Shown here: one piece after another, positions 44,194 through 53,517 of the stretch
How positions within the stretch are numbered: the first letter of the stretch is position 1
Layout: each line of letters begins with the position of its first letter
From: Streptococcus henryi DSM 19005
GTDB taxonomy: Bacteria; Bacillota; Bacilli; Lactobacillales; Streptococcaceae
DNA length: 64,000 nt
Assembly (NCBI RefSeq): GCF_000376985.1
Contig: NZ_AQYA01000034.1
Location: 101,244 to 165,243, forward strand
Direction: 5' to 3'
Notes under the pieces: generated by a model
What the model was told of the DNA's origin: nothing
Seen by the model: the letters and a program-made list of their open reading frames with translations, nothing else
Databases searched by the model: none
Made by a program: the position numbers and the translations under genes

Positions 44194-45423
44194 ATGAAAT
44201 TCGTTGGAATCGTCGGTTCAAATGCCGATCAATCATATAACCGTATGCTTTTGGAATTCATCCGAAAACAATTTAAAGTAAAATTCGAACTTGAATTGTT
44301 AGAAATTGATGAGGTACCAATGTTTAATCAAGATGAAGATTGGAAAGAAAGTTTTCAACTTCGTCTTATTTATAATAAAATTACACGCGCTGATGGTGTC
44401 ATCGTAGCGACACCTGAGCACAATCACACAATCACAGCAGCACTTAAGAGTGTCCTTGAATGGATGTCTTATGAAGTCCACCCATTTGAAAACAAACCCG
44501 TCATGATTCTTGGAGCATCTTACTATGATCAAGGAACCTCACGTGCACAAGTTCACTTACGAAAAATCTTAGAGGCCCCCGGTGTCAATGCTTATACACT
44601 TCCAGGAAATGAATTCCTTCTTGGAAAGGCAAAAGAAGCTTTTGACGAGAAAGGAAATATCATCAATGAAGGGACTGTTAAATTCTTAGAGCTCTGCCTT
44701 GATAACTTTGTGAAATATGTGGAGGTTGTATCTACATTGAAAAAACCAAAACTGATTGAACCAGAAGATTTGGATTGCAATCATCCAATAGCAACAACTG
44801 TAACAGACGTTGACCCTGATGATCCAGATTGGGTGGAAAAAGTAGCTAAAATCACTGGAGCTGTATCTGGAAGTACTTATGTTAAACTTGACCATGGTAT
44901 ATTAACAGTTGATCAAATCAATATGTTCCTTAAGTCAATGCCATTTGAATTGACATATGCGGATGATAATAACCAATTTCTCTATTACAATAATGCTCAC
45001 CAAGATCCAGATACCATGTATGCTAAACGCGTACCTTCTCAATCTGGTAGTCGTATGTCAACTGTTCATGCTTCGCTCCCTCCACAACGCATGAAAAACG
45101 TTGAGTGGGTAATCGGTACACTTCGTAATGGTAATCAAGAATATGTGCGTACCTTGATTCCAAATCCAAACCCAGCTGTTCTGAATACTCATAACTATCA
45201 AGCAATGTACTATAATGATGGTTCATACGCTGGTATAAATGAAATTGTATTCAACTTCAAACCATGGTTGGACTGGTATCTTCAGACAACTGGACAACGA
45301 CTTGTCGGCGGTAATACACCTGCTAGTCCAGCAACACATGTTGATGCAAGTTCTGGTGCTTCTGATAGTTCTGTAGGGGGAGCTGTAACAACAGATGCTG
45401 ACTCTGGAGCATCATCACATTAA
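44194..45423 (+). CDS. FMN reductase-PAS fusion with low-complexity C-terminal tail
   Basis: The 409-residue protein has an N-terminal NADPH-dependent FMN reductase domain (1-190; GIVGSNADQSYNRMLLEFI, TPEHNHTITAALKSVLEWMS, GASYYDQGTSRAQVHLRKIL) and a second domain (about 220-370). The segment LDHGILTVDQINMFLKSMPFELTYADDNNQFLYYNNAH with its later NPAVLNTHNYQAMYYNDGSY reads as a PAS fold like that at the end of DUF438 proteins. The last 35 residues are Ala/Ser/Thr/Asp-rich (ASSGASDSSVGGAVTTDADS). AGGAAAGGG precedes the ATG. A flavin reductase with a sensor-type domain could be a redox- or ligand-responsive enzyme. Heme or flavin binding by the PAS part is untested. Confidence 0.82.
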   Translation: MKFVGIVGSNADQSYNRMLLEFIRKQFKVKFELELLEIDEVPMFNQDEDWKESFQLRLIYNKITRADGVIVATPEHNHTITAALKSVLEWMSYEVHPFENKPVMILGASYYDQGTSRAQVHLRKILEAPGVNAYTLPGNEFLLGKAKEAFDEKGNIINEGTVKFLELCLDNFVKYVEVVSTLKKPKLIEPEDLDCNHPIATTVTDVDPDDPDWVEKVAKITGAVSGSTYVKLDHGILTVDQINMFLKSMPFELTYADDNNQFLYYNNAHQDPDTMYAKRVPSQSGSRMSTVHASLPPQRMKNVEWVIGTLRNGNQEYVRTLIPNPNPAVLNTHNYQAMYYNDGSYAGINEIVFNFKPWLDWYLQTTGQRLVGGNTPASPATHVDASSGASDSSVGGAVTTDADSGASSH

Positions 45424-45521
45424 ATAAATATGAGGCGATACAGAATTCAACAGGATTAAAAAGAATTCATCATCCCACCCACAAAAACCTAGCAGGACAA
45501 TCTGAACTCTAAAAAACAAAA

Positions 45522-45558
45522 GAATTTTCACTAGGCTAGTGTCTTGGTCCTATTTCAA
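45522..45558. repeat. Dispersed repeat shared with 31718-31757 (inverse orientation)
   Basis: The reverse strand reads GAAATAGGACCAAGACACT then AGCCTAGTGAAAAT. It lies just before the terminator of the FMN reductase operon. Confidence 0.55.
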
Positions 45559-45568
45559 AAAATAAAAC

Positions 45569-45603
45569 GAGGTTGTGACTTTTGCCCAACCTCTTTGTTT
45601 TTA
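45569..45603 (+). terminator. terminator of the FMN reductase operon
   Basis: GAGGTTG (45569-45575) pairs with CAACCTC (45587-45593), then TTTGTTTTT. Confidence 0.85.
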
Positions 45604-45666
45604 TCATACTGATTAGACTTTCTGTCTGCATTTCACATAAAAATTAAATGTTCAAAGGAGTAAACT

Positions 45667-46461
45667 ATGTCACCATTTCAAGAGAAGGTTGGCGCAGCTT
45701 GTGAAAAAAAAGAAGCGCTTTTCAATGAGAGCCTTGGGCGCTATGCACTTAGATCAATATTTGCTGGTGCCTATCTCACTATGTCTACAGCAGTTGGGAT
45801 TATCGGTGCTGATGTTATAAATACTGGATTTCCTGCACTTTCACGCTTTGTTTTTACTTTTATTTTTGCCATTGGACTTATCTATGTGTTGGTTTTTAAT
45901 GGAGAATTAGCAACTTCCAATATGATGTACCTAACAACTGGTGCCTACTACAAACAAATCCCTTGGAAAAAAGCTATAATTATTCTGCTTTATTGTACTT
46001 TCTTTAATTTTGTTGGAGCCTGTTTGCTTGCTTGGCTCTTCAATCAATCCTTCTCTTTCATGAATTTAGGAGATAAGAGCTTCGTTGTGAATGCAGTCAA
46101 CATCAAATTATCAAAATCTGATTGGAGTAATTTTATTGAAGGTATCACAGCAAATATGTTTGTTAACATTGCTATCTTAGGGTACATGCTTTTAAAAGAA
46201 GAATCTGCAAAATTTTTCGTTGCTCTCTCAGCAATTTTTATGTTTGTCTTCCTTATCAATGAACACCTTATTGCTAATTTTGCATCTTTCATGTTACTTG
46301 CCTTCAATCATGTTCGAGAAAATGTTCCAGACTTTAATCTAATCACTATCCTTCGCCAATGGATAGTGGTATTCTTAGGTAATTGGCTTGGTGCTGGCTT
46401 GTTTATTGGGATAGCATATGCTTGGCTCAACCAAACCAAAACTAATCATAAAGAAAGCTGA
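45667..46461 (+). CDS. Formate/nitrite transporter family channel
   Basis: The 264-residue protein has six membrane helices and FNT pattern segments SIFAGAYLTMSTAVGI, NGELATSNMMYLTTGAYYK and ITANMFVNIAILGYMLL with GNWLGAGLFIGIAYAWL at the end. FNT channels pass formate, nitrite, hydrosulfide or lactate with protons. In fermentative streptococci, formate export is a reasonable guess. AAAGGAG precedes the ATG, and a perfect terminator follows. It is monocistronic. Confidence 0.85.
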   Translation: MSPFQEKVGAACEKKEALFNESLGRYALRSIFAGAYLTMSTAVGIIGADVINTGFPALSRFVFTFIFAIGLIYVLVFNGELATSNMMYLTTGAYYKQIPWKKAIIILLYCTFFNFVGACLLAWLFNQSFSFMNLGDKSFVVNAVNIKLSKSDWSNFIEGITANMFVNIAILGYMLLKEESAKFFVALSAIFMFVFLINEHLIANFASFMLLAFNHVRENVPDFNLITILRQWIVVFLGNWLGAGLFIGIAYAWLNQTKTNHKES

Positions 46462-46545
46462 TTATATTAGATTGCTATATGTATATCAACATCATAATTA
46501 ATAGTCAACTTGAATTAAATTACTTTCTAAGAATTATAAATATGT

Positions 46546-46585
46546 AAAATACCTTGGAGAAAATAAGAAATCTCCAAGGTATTTT
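46546..46585. terminator. strong bidirectional terminator
   Basis: AAAATACCTTGGAGA (46546-46560) and TCTCCAAGGTATTTT (46571-46585) form a perfect 15-base stem between the FNT gene and the convergent DUF454 gene. Confidence 0.95.
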
Positions 46586-46586
46586 A

Positions 46587-46952
46587 TTAATCTTTTTTAT
46601 CTGGAATAACTCTAAAAAGATAATAAGTAATAAATAGAGTTAATAAAAATAATGCAAATTTGGCCCAAAGTATTGGCGCTACAAAAATAGAAATTCCCAT
46701 CAAAAGATATATCTGCCAAATTATTTTCTTCTTTCGGTCATAAGAAATTGTTTTGCTTTCAGCATAATCTGCCACATAGAACTTATACAGCTTTGTTTTC
46801 CTTAGCCAAATTTCAAATTTCTTTGAACTCCGTGCAAAACAGTAACCTGAAAGTAAAAGAAATGGTGTTGTTGGCAATATTGGTAAAAGAACTCCTATTG
46901 CACCTAGAGCAAAACTAACAAAACCAAGTGAAGTAAATAATAAATTTTTCAT
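46587..46952 (-). CDS. DUF454 (YbaN-like) inner membrane protein
   Basis: The 121-residue protein has the DUF454 opening LGFVSFALGAIGVLLPILPTTPFLLLSGYCFARSSKKFEIWL and two further helices. Family function is unknown. It follows walJ by three bases and is the fourth gene in the walRKJ transcription direction, before a strong terminator. Confidence 0.85.
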   Translation of the reverse strand: MKNLLFTSLGFVSFALGAIGVLLPILPTTPFLLLSGYCFARSSKKFEIWLRKTKLYKFYVADYAESKTISYDRKKKIIWQIYLLMGISIFVAPILWAKFALFLLTLFITYYLFRVIPDKKD

Positions 46953-46955
46953 TTT

Positions 46956-47765
46956 TTATATTCCTGTCAATGGCAGTGCTTCATCTGGTGATGTATCAAA
47001 AACCTTCATCTCGGTTCCTACACCAAAATCTGCCTTTGCAAGATTGTTTTCCATAGTCATATGAGCAAGTTCTTTAATGTTATTTTCTTTACTCAAATGT
47101 CCAAGATAGATTTTCTTAGTTCGATTACCAATTGTTCTAATCATTGTTTGAGCACCATCCTCGTTAGACAAGTGACCCTTATCTGAGAGAATTCGTTGTT
47201 TAAGACTCCATGGATAAGCTCCCGAACGTAAAATTTCAATATCATGATTAGATTCAATTAGATAGCCATCTGCATTCTCAATCAAACCTGCCATACGATC
47301 ACTAACATAACCTGTGTCAGTTAACATAACAAACGATTTATCATCCTTCATAAAGCGGTAAAACTGAGGATCGATTGCGTCGTGACTGACACCAAAGCTC
47401 TCAATATCAACATCACCAAATGTCAGTGTTTTTCCACGTTCAAAGACATGTTTTTGAGCGACATCTAATTTACCAATCATGTTACGCTCGTCCATGATTT
47501 TCCAAGTATTTTCATTAGCATAAACATCAAGATTGTATTTTCGTGCCAAGACACCTACACCTTTGATATGATCAGAATGCTCATGAGTAACAAGTATTGC
47601 ATCTAAATCTTCCGGTTTACGATCAATTTCAGCCAAAAGACTTGTGATTTTCTTTCCTGTCAACCCTGCATCCACCAGGATTCGTTTTTGAGCCGTCTCC
47701 AAATAAAAACTATTCCCAGTTGAACCTGATGCTAAAATACTATATTTAAAACCTTTATCTGACAT
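46956..47765 (-). CDS. walJ: WalJ/VicX/YycJ MBL-fold metallohydrolase
   Basis: The 269-residue protein has the metallo-beta-lactamase motif VTHEHSDHIKGVGVL, LDAILVTHE and SNHDIEIL, with HLSNEDG. VicX/WalJ is linked to DNA repair and cell-wall homeostasis in streptococci. The ATG lies directly after the walK stop codon (one base), so it is part of the walRKJ operon as in other streptococci. Confidence 0.93.
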   Translation of the reverse strand: MSDKGFKYSILASGSTGNSFYLETAQKRILVDAGLTGKKITSLLAEIDRKPEDLDAILVTHEHSDHIKGVGVLARKYNLDVYANENTWKIMDERNMIGKLDVAQKHVFERGKTLTFGDVDIESFGVSHDAIDPQFYRFMKDDKSFVMLTDTGYVSDRMAGLIENADGYLIESNHDIEILRSGAYPWSLKQRILSDKGHLSNEDGAQTMIRTIGNRTKKIYLGHLSKENNIKELAHMTMENNLAKADFGVGTEMKVFDTSPDEALPLTGI

Positions 47766-49127
47766 CTAGTTTTCTTCTTCATCCTCCCATTCATCGTCAT
47801 AAATCGCTGAATCTTTTTCATATGGCAAAACAATGGTAAAGGTTGATCCTTTGCCATAAGTACTTTTTGCCCAAATGAATCCTTTATGCTGTTTAACAAT
47901 CTCTTTTGCAATAGACAATCCAAGTCCAGTACCACCTTGAGCTCGACTTCTGGCCTTATCAACACGATAAAATCTATCAAATATTAAAGGCAAATCTTTC
48001 TTAGGAATACCCAATCCTTCATCTGAAATGGAGATAATCAGCTGACTATCAGTAGTCTTCATACTTACTGTTATCTGACCACCATCAGGTGAATATTTTA
48101 TGGCATTATTAAGAATATTATCTAAAACTTGAGTCATCTTATCAGTATCAATCTCAATCCAAATTGAAGTTAAAGGATAGTCCCTAATAATCTCATAGTG
48201 TTTCCCACTAATAGTATTTTGATTCTTAATTTGATCAAATCTATTGAGGATAGAAGTCATAAAGGCTGTAAAGTTTGTCATCTCGATGTCCAGTTGAATG
48301 GTTTGGTTATCAATTCTAGACAAATTAAGCAAATCAGAAATCATACGCATCATACGATTAGTTTCATCCAATGAGACCTTGATAAAACTTGGAGCAATAT
48401 CCTCTTTCAATGCCCCTTCATCCAAAGCTTCAAGATAGGACTTAACAGATGTTAAAGGTGTTCTTAGCTCATGGCTGACATTAGAAACAAAGAGTCGACG
48501 CTCCCGTTCTTCCTTTTCTTGCTCCGTTGTATCATGTAAGACCGCAACCAAACCTGAAATAAAGCCACTTTCACGTCGATTAAGTGCAAACCTAACTCGT
48601 AAGGTGATAAACTCATCAAATTCATTACGACGACTGATAACAACCTCTGGCGTCTGTGAAACCAATTCATGATAAGTATATACACGATCTGTGTTGAGGA
48701 TATCAATAATATTCAGCTTGAGAGCATCTTCTCTTTTGAGATTAAGCTGTTTTTGAGCCATGTCATTAATCATGGTAATATTGCCAGCTCTATCAGTTGC
48801 AAGAACCCCATCAGTCATGTAGGTGAGGATACTAGCCAACCTATTTTTTTCTTGTGCTAGATTCTCGTGAGTTAAGCGAAAGACTTTTGAAAGGTCATTG
48901 ATGTGAGCGGCTAACTCTACCAAATCTGGATCACCTTCAACATTGATATCCTCAGTATAATTACCAGTTATCAACTCTCTGACCTTATCACTAAGACTAC
49001 GAATTGTTTTAAAGTTTCGATAATCACGATAAGCTAAATGAATAAAATAAATAGCTACAAAACTCAATAAAATGAGGATAGATAGTTCAAAAAAAGTTAA
49101 GTTCCCAACAATATTATTATTGATCAT
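47766..49127 (-). CDS. walK: Sensor histidine kinase WalK (VicK)
   Basis: WalK senses cell-wall state and phosphorylates WalR. The 453-residue protein has one membrane helix (about 11-31), characteristic of streptococci which lack the large extracellular domain of Bacillus WalK. It then has a HAMP domain, a PAS domain ([23 protein letters not shown]), HisKA with [18 protein letters not shown] (phosphorylated His) and an ATPase domain with [15 protein letters not shown] and [13 protein letters not shown]. It overlaps walR by 11 bases. Confidence 0.96.
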   Translation of the reverse strand: MINNNIVGNLTFFELSILILLSFVAIYFIHLAYRDYRNFKTIRSLSDKVRELITGNYTEDINVEGDPDLVELAAHINDLSKVFRLTHENLAQEKNRLASILTYMTDGVLATDRAGNITMINDMAQKQLNLKREDALKLNIIDILNTDRVYTYHELVSQTPEVVISRRNEFDEFITLRVRFALNRRESGFISGLVAVLHDTTEQEKEERERRLFVSNVSHELRTPLTSVKSYLEALDEGALKEDIAPSFIKVSLDETNRMMRMISDLLNLSRIDNQTIQLDIEMTNFTAFMTSILNRFDQIKNQNTISGKHYEIIRDYPLTSIWIEIDTDKMTQVLDNILNNAIKYSPDGGQITVSMKTTDSQLIISISDEGLGIPKKDLPLIFDRFYRVDKARSRAQGGTGLGLSIAKEIVKQHKGFIWAKSTYGKGSTFTIVLPYEKDSAIYDDEWEDEEEN

Positions 49128-49830
49128 AAGACTTCATAAAATACCCAACACCGCGTCGTGTCAAAATATATTCTGGACGACTTGGTACATCTTCAATTTT
49201 CTCACGAAGACGACGTACAGTAACATCGACTGTGCGGACATCACCAAAATAATCATAACCCCAAACAGTTTCCAAAAGGTGCTCACGAGTCATAACTTGT
49301 CCCATATGTGTCGCCAAATGGAAAAGCAATTCGAATTCACGGTGAGTCAGTTCAATCTCTTCACCACGTTTTTTAGCAACAAAGGCATCTGGTAAAATTT
49401 GCAAATCACCGACTGTGATTTCAGAAGTATTACCTGCATTGTTACTCTCAGCAACAGCAGTTTCAATAGTCTCTGTACGACGTAAATGAGCTTTCACACG
49501 CGCTAACAATTCACGATTTGAGAAAGGTTTGGTCACATAGTCATCAGCACCAATTTCAAGTCCAATGACTTTATCAAATTCACTATCTTTAGCTGAAAGC
49601 ATAATAATTGGAAGGTGACTTGTTTTACGAACCTCTTTTGCTACCTCAAGACCATCCAATTCAGGCAACATCAAATCAAGGATAATTAAATCCGGTTCCT
49701 CTTCTTTGAATTTTTCTAGGGCTTCACGACCATCAAATGCTGTGACCGTTTCATAGCCTTCTTTTGTTAAGTTAAATTTAATAATATCCGAAATCGGCTT
49801 TTCATCGTCAACAATAAGAATTTTCTTCAT
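49117..49830 (-). CDS. walR: Response regulator WalR (VicR)
   Basis: WalR controls cell-wall hydrolase genes and is essential in many Gram-positive bacteria. The 237-residue protein has a receiver domain ([20 protein letters not shown], phosphorylated Asp in [14 protein letters not shown], about 52) and an OmpR-type winged helix ([50 protein letters not shown]). The next genes walK and walJ follow with overlaps. The divergent glnQHMP operon is the usual neighbour in S. mutans. Confidence 0.97.
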   Translation of the reverse strand: MKKILIVDDEKPISDIIKFNLTKEGYETVTAFDGREALEKFKEEEPDLIILDLMLPELDGLEVAKEVRKTSHLPIIMLSAKDSEFDKVIGLEIGADDYVTKPFSNRELLARVKAHLRRTETIETAVAESNNAGNTSEITVGDLQILPDAFVAKKRGEEIELTHREFELLFHLATHMGQVMTREHLLETVWGYDYFGDVRTVDVTVRRLREKIEDVPSRPEYILTRRGVGYFMKSYDQ

Positions 49831-50027
49831 CCTATTAAATACCTTTCTAGGTTTTTTACTGACATCAGTGCTAAAAGTAAGCTATACTAACGTACTCGAA
49901 AAAAATAATTCTACTTTGAATTATACCAAAAATTCACTCTTATGGGAAATATAGACCCTTCTGACATCATATAGTAATCTTTTTATAACATTAGCAATCC
50001 TGATTTATTCTAATTTTCTGATAATAT

Positions 50028-50084
50028 TTGACAGCGTTTTGATTCTATGATAAACTATTTCTATTGATGTTAGGTAATCTAACA
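50028..50084 (+). promoter_or_regulatory. glnQ promoter with GlnR operator
   Basis: TTGACA (50028-50033), N17 and TAAACT (50051-50056) form the promoter. TGTTAGGTAATCTAACA (50068-50084) fits the GlnR consensus TGTNA-N7-TNACA and is a near-perfect inverted repeat just past the start point. This predicts repression when glutamine is plentiful. Confidence 0.8.
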
Positions 50085-50107
50085 AAATACTAGATAAGGA
50101 GAAACTT

Positions 50108-50872
50108 ATGGCTCTTATTGAATTTAAGAACGTAGAAAAATATTATGGGAAATACCATGCTCTTAGAAATATCAATTTGGAAATTGAAAAAGGGCAGGTG
50201 GTCGTTTTGCTCGGTCCATCAGGATCTGGTAAATCTACACTTATTCGTACAATGAATGCACTTGAATCCATTGAAACAGGAAGTTTGAAAGTCAATGGAC
50301 ATGAGGTTGTTAAAGCATCAGCTAAGGACTTAGTTCAGTTGCGTAAAGAAGTTGGTATGGTTTTCCAACACTTCAATCTTTACCCACATAAAACAGTGTT
50401 AGAAAATGTTACTTTTGCTCCAATTAAGGTTCTTGGAAAATCAAAAGCCGAAGCCGAAGCTATCGCTGAAAAATATTTGACTTATGTTAATATGTGGGAT
50501 CGTAAAGATTCTTACCCGGGAATGCTTTCTGGTGGTCAAAAACAGCGTGTTGCTATCGCTCGCGGATTAGCTATGGAACCAGAACTTCTTTTGTTTGACG
50601 AACCAACATCAGCACTTGATCCAGAAACAATTGGTGATGTTCTTGCTGTTATGCAAAACCTCGCCAAAGAAGGAATGAACATGGTTGTGGTAACACACGA
50701 AATGGGATTTGCTCGTGAGGTAGCTGATCGCATCATCTTCATGGCTGAAGGTCAGATTTTAGTTGATACAACCGATGTTCAAGGTTTCTTTGATAATCCA
50801 ACTGAGCCTCGTGCTCAACAATTTTTGAGTAAAGTTATCGACCACACAAGTGAACGTGTTTCAGTAAATTAG
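50108..50872 (+). CDS. glnQ: Amino acid ABC transporter ATPase (GlnQ-like)
   Basis: The 254-residue ATPase has Walker A GPSGSGKST, signature LSGGQKQRVAIARGLA and Walker B LLFDEPTSALDPE, with the polar amino acid transporter features MVFQHFNLYPHKTVLENV. It is the first gene of a four-gene glutamine/glutamate-type import operon (ATPase, binding protein, two permeases). The order and divergence from walR match glnQHMP of S. mutans. AAGGAG precedes the ATG. Confidence 0.93.
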   Translation: MALIEFKNVEKYYGKYHALRNINLEIEKGQVVVLLGPSGSGKSTLIRTMNALESIETGSLKVNGHEVVKASAKDLVQLRKEVGMVFQHFNLYPHKTVLENVTFAPIKVLGKSKAEAEAIAEKYLTYVNMWDRKDSYPGMLSGGQKQRVAIARGLAMEPELLLFDEPTSALDPETIGDVLAVMQNLAKEGMNMVVVTHEMGFAREVADRIIFMAEGQILVDTTDVQGFFDNPTEPRAQQFLSKVIDHTSERVSVN

Positions 50873-50882
50873 GGAGGTCTCT

Positions 50883-51695
50883 ATGAAAAAAATCACCCTA
50901 TCTATACTTACCCTACTTATGGTCATTTGCTCAGCTATTTTCTTTACAGCAAATGCTAACGCTGATACTACTTCTGCTCAGGTAAATAAAATTAAAGAAT
51001 CTGGTGTCTTACGTGTCGGAGTGAAACAAGACGTTCCTAACTTCGGTTATCTTGACCCAGATACAAATAAATTCAGCGGTATTGAAGTTGAATTAGCTAA
51101 AAAAATTGCTAAAAAACTTGGTGTTAAAGTTGCATTTACACCTGTTACAGCTGCAACTCGCGGTGCTCTTCTTGATAATGAACAAGTTGATATTGTCATT
51201 GCAACTTTTACAATTACAGAGGAGCGTCGTAAACTTTACAATTTCACAACACCTTACTATACCGATGCCGTTGGTTTCCTGATTAACAAAGATAGTGGAA
51301 TCAAGTCATTTAAAGATTTAGATGGCAAAACTATCGGTGTCTCTCAAGGCTCAATTACACAATTACAAATTAGTGAATTAGCTAAAGAGAATGGTATTTC
51401 GGTTAAATTTGCAGAGCTTGGTTCCTATCCAGAACTGTCAGTCTCTCTTCGTGCTCATCGCACGGATGCGTTTTCTGTTGACCAATCTATTCTATCAGGA
51501 TATGTTAGCTCAAAAACTCAGTTGTTGGATTTCACATTTGCAGCTTCTCAATATGGTGTTGTAACTAAAAAATCAAATACTGAATTAGATGAATATTTGT
51601 CTGGTCTTATTGATGGATGGACTGAGGATGGAACTCTTCAAGCTATCTATGATAAGTACGATTTGACCCCAGCAAGTATCGAAGAAGACAACTAG
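50883..51695 (+). CDS. glnH: Amino acid-binding protein (GlnH-like), no lipobox
   Basis: The 270-residue protein has a signal peptide (MKKITLSILTLLMVICSAIF, then FTANANADTT) and the family 3 binding-protein fold (LRVGVKQDVPNFGYLDPDTNKFSGIEVELA, IVIATFTITEERRKLYNFTTPYY). The Cys in LMVIC is not a lipobox since Ile precedes it, and the likely cleavage site is ANANA. A Gram-positive binding protein lacking the lipid anchor would be released or held another way. The ribosome site is GGGAGG. Substrate specificity (Gln, Glu or Asp) is not certain. Confidence 0.88.
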   Translation: MKKITLSILTLLMVICSAIFFTANANADTTSAQVNKIKESGVLRVGVKQDVPNFGYLDPDTNKFSGIEVELAKKIAKKLGVKVAFTPVTAATRGALLDNEQVDIVIATFTITEERRKLYNFTTPYYTDAVGFLINKDSGIKSFKDLDGKTIGVSQGSITQLQISELAKENGISVKFAELGSYPELSVSLRAHRTDAFSVDQSILSGYVSSKTQLLDFTFAASQYGVVTKKSNTELDEYLSGLIDGWTEDGTLQAIYDKYDLTPASIEEDN

Positions 51696-51711
51696 AAAGG
51701 AGACTTACCAT

Positions 51712-52398
51712 ATGTCATCAGCTTTTGAATGGAGTAATTGGTTAGCCTATTTTGCAGACTTTGATAAGTTTCTTTGGGGCTTTCTCTTCACACTCCAAAT
51801 CTCTATTGGTGCTCTGCTATTATCCCTAATGCTTGGAATAGTTTTTGGAGCACTTTCAACAAATACTAATAAACTGTCACGTGCGATTTCACGCTGTTAT
51901 GTTGAATTTTTCCAAAACACGCCTCTTCTGGTCCACTTTATGATTGTCTACTATGGTTTGCCTTTGATTTCAAACTATATTATTATGCCATCAATTTATT
52001 GGACAGCAGTTATTTGTGTGGGACTCTATCATGGTGCCTATATCGCTGAGGTTATTCGCTCAGGTATTGAGTCTGTTCCAAGAGGACAGACTGAGGCTGC
52101 GCTTTCTCAAGGTTTTACCTATAGCCAAACCATGGGCCAGATTATTTTACCTCAGGCAATCCGCACAATACTGCCACCGATGACCAACCAAGTCGTGAAC
52201 TTGATAAAAAATACATCGACAGTAGCTATTATATCTGGTGCTGATATCATGTTTGTTACTAAATCATGGTCAGCTCTTAACTCAAACTATATCCCTGCAT
52301 TTGCAGGGGCAGCTCTACTCTATTTTGTTCTTTGCTTCCCACTTGCTACATGGGCTCGTCGCATGGAAGAAAAGAATAAAAATGCTTATAGCTTATAA
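51712..52398 (+). CDS. glnM: Amino acid ABC transporter permease (GlnM-like)
   Basis: The 228-residue permease has five membrane helices and the EAA-type loop EAALSQGFTYSQTMGQIILPQAIRTILPPMTNQ, with FVEFFQNTPLLVHF near the first helices. It is the third gene of the operon; AAAGGAG precedes the ATG. It pairs with the next permease to form the channel. Confidence 0.9.
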   Translation: MSSAFEWSNWLAYFADFDKFLWGFLFTLQISIGALLLSLMLGIVFGALSTNTNKLSRAISRCYVEFFQNTPLLVHFMIVYYGLPLISNYIIMPSIYWTAVICVGLYHGAYIAEVIRSGIESVPRGQTEAALSQGFTYSQTMGQIILPQAIRTILPPMTNQVVNLIKNTSTVAIISGADIMFVTKSWSALNSNYIPAFAGAALLYFVLCFPLATWARRMEEKNKNAYSL

Positions 52399-52407
52399 GG
52401 AGGTCGT

Positions 52408-53067
52408 ATGGAATCAATACTTGAACTTTTTAAACCATCTACCTTCAGTGTTATTAGCAATGGTTTAATCTTAACTTTAAAAATATCTTTAATTTCAATT
52501 GTATTATCAATTGTTTTTGGGACAATCCTTGCTATTATGCGTAATGGCAAAAATCCTATATTTAAATGGATTTCAACAATTTACATTGAATTTGTTCGTA
52601 ATGTACCTAACTTGCTCTGGATTTTTACTGTTTTTCTCGTATTTCAGATGAAATCAACTCCAGCAGGAATCACAGCATTTACTATTTTTACTACGGCAGC
52701 GATGGCTGAAATTATTCGAGGTGGTTTAAACTCACTTGATCATGGGCAAACCGAAGCTGGCCTTTCTCAAGGTTTCACACAATTTCAGATTATGATCTAT
52801 ATCGTCTTGCCACAAGCCTTTCGCAAAGTTTTGCCATCAATCATTTCTCAGATTGTAACGGTAATCAAAGATACTAGTTTCCTCTATTCGGTTATTGCCC
52901 TACAAGAACTTTTCGGTGCCAGCCAAATTCTTATGGGACGTTACTTCGAAGCAGGTCAAGTTTTTGCCCTATACGGTATCATCGCGATCATTTACTTTAT
53001 TATTAATTTTGCCATTTCAAGCTTTTCACGTAAATTAGCTAAGAAATGGGAACAGGCCGCTGAATAA
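52408..53067 (+). CDS. glnP: Amino acid ABC transporter permease (GlnP-like)
   Basis: The 219-residue permease has five membrane helices and the loop EAGLSQGFTQFQIMIYIVLPQAFRKVLPSIISQ, with FVRNVPNLLWIF. It starts nine bases after the previous stop codon behind AAGGAGG. It is the last gene of the operon, which ends at a strong terminator. Confidence 0.9.
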   Translation: MESILELFKPSTFSVISNGLILTLKISLISIVLSIVFGTILAIMRNGKNPIFKWISTIYIEFVRNVPNLLWIFTVFLVFQMKSTPAGITAFTIFTTAAMAEIIRGGLNSLDHGQTEAGLSQGFTQFQIMIYIVLPQAFRKVLPSIISQIVTVIKDTSFLYSVIALQELFGASQILMGRYFEAGQVFALYGIIAIIYFIINFAISSFSRKLAKKWEQAAE

Positions 53068-53190
53068 TCAGGGCCTTGTAGTCCAAAATCATACCTGGTA
53101 AGCCAATGAAGATCTACCCGGAGACAGACAAGGTGTCTTCAGAAAATCTTAATTTGATTTTCACTGAATATTAGATTTTATAATCAATAG

Positions 53191-53240
53191 AGCACTGTAG
53201 TTATTAGTTATCTCCCTAATGACTACAGTGCTATTTCTTT
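53191..53240 (+). terminator. terminator of glnQHMP
   Basis: AGCACTGTAGT (53191-53201) pairs perfectly with ACTACAGTGCT (53222-53232), extended by ATTAG/CTAAT; ATTTCTTT follows. Confidence 0.85.
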
Positions 53241-53470
53241 GCCTCTAAAATCTGAACAACTATTATGATGAATCAAAATCAGATAAAGCAAGCTTAGCAA
53301 GTCACAGATAGGGTATATAAACCACCAAAAATGAACTAGAATAAGTTCAAAGATTAGCCTTGGGCAATTATAAACCAAGTCTTATAATTTTTGTTCTCGT
53401 GATTCATTGCCATATACAAGGGCACCTATTTTTAATAGAACTCCGAGTAATCGAAGAAATACTAATTAAA
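53241..53470. other. Intergenic stretch between glnQHMP and adcA
   Basis: I see no gene. AATCAAAATCAGATAAAGC near 53275 is like the end of the BOX/MITE-type repeats, so a decayed copy may be present. The remainder is A/T-rich sequence without structure that I can name. Confidence 0.4.
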
Positions 53471-53474
53471 AGAA

Positions 53475-53510
53475 AAAACCTAACATCAAAAATTGATTGT
53501 GTTAGGTTTT
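53475..53510 (-). terminator. terminator of adcA
   Basis: AAAACCTAACA (53475-53485) and TGTTAGGTTTT (53500-53510) form a perfect stem. The minus strand continues with T tract. Confidence 0.9.
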
Positions 53511-53517
53511 AGGTAGA

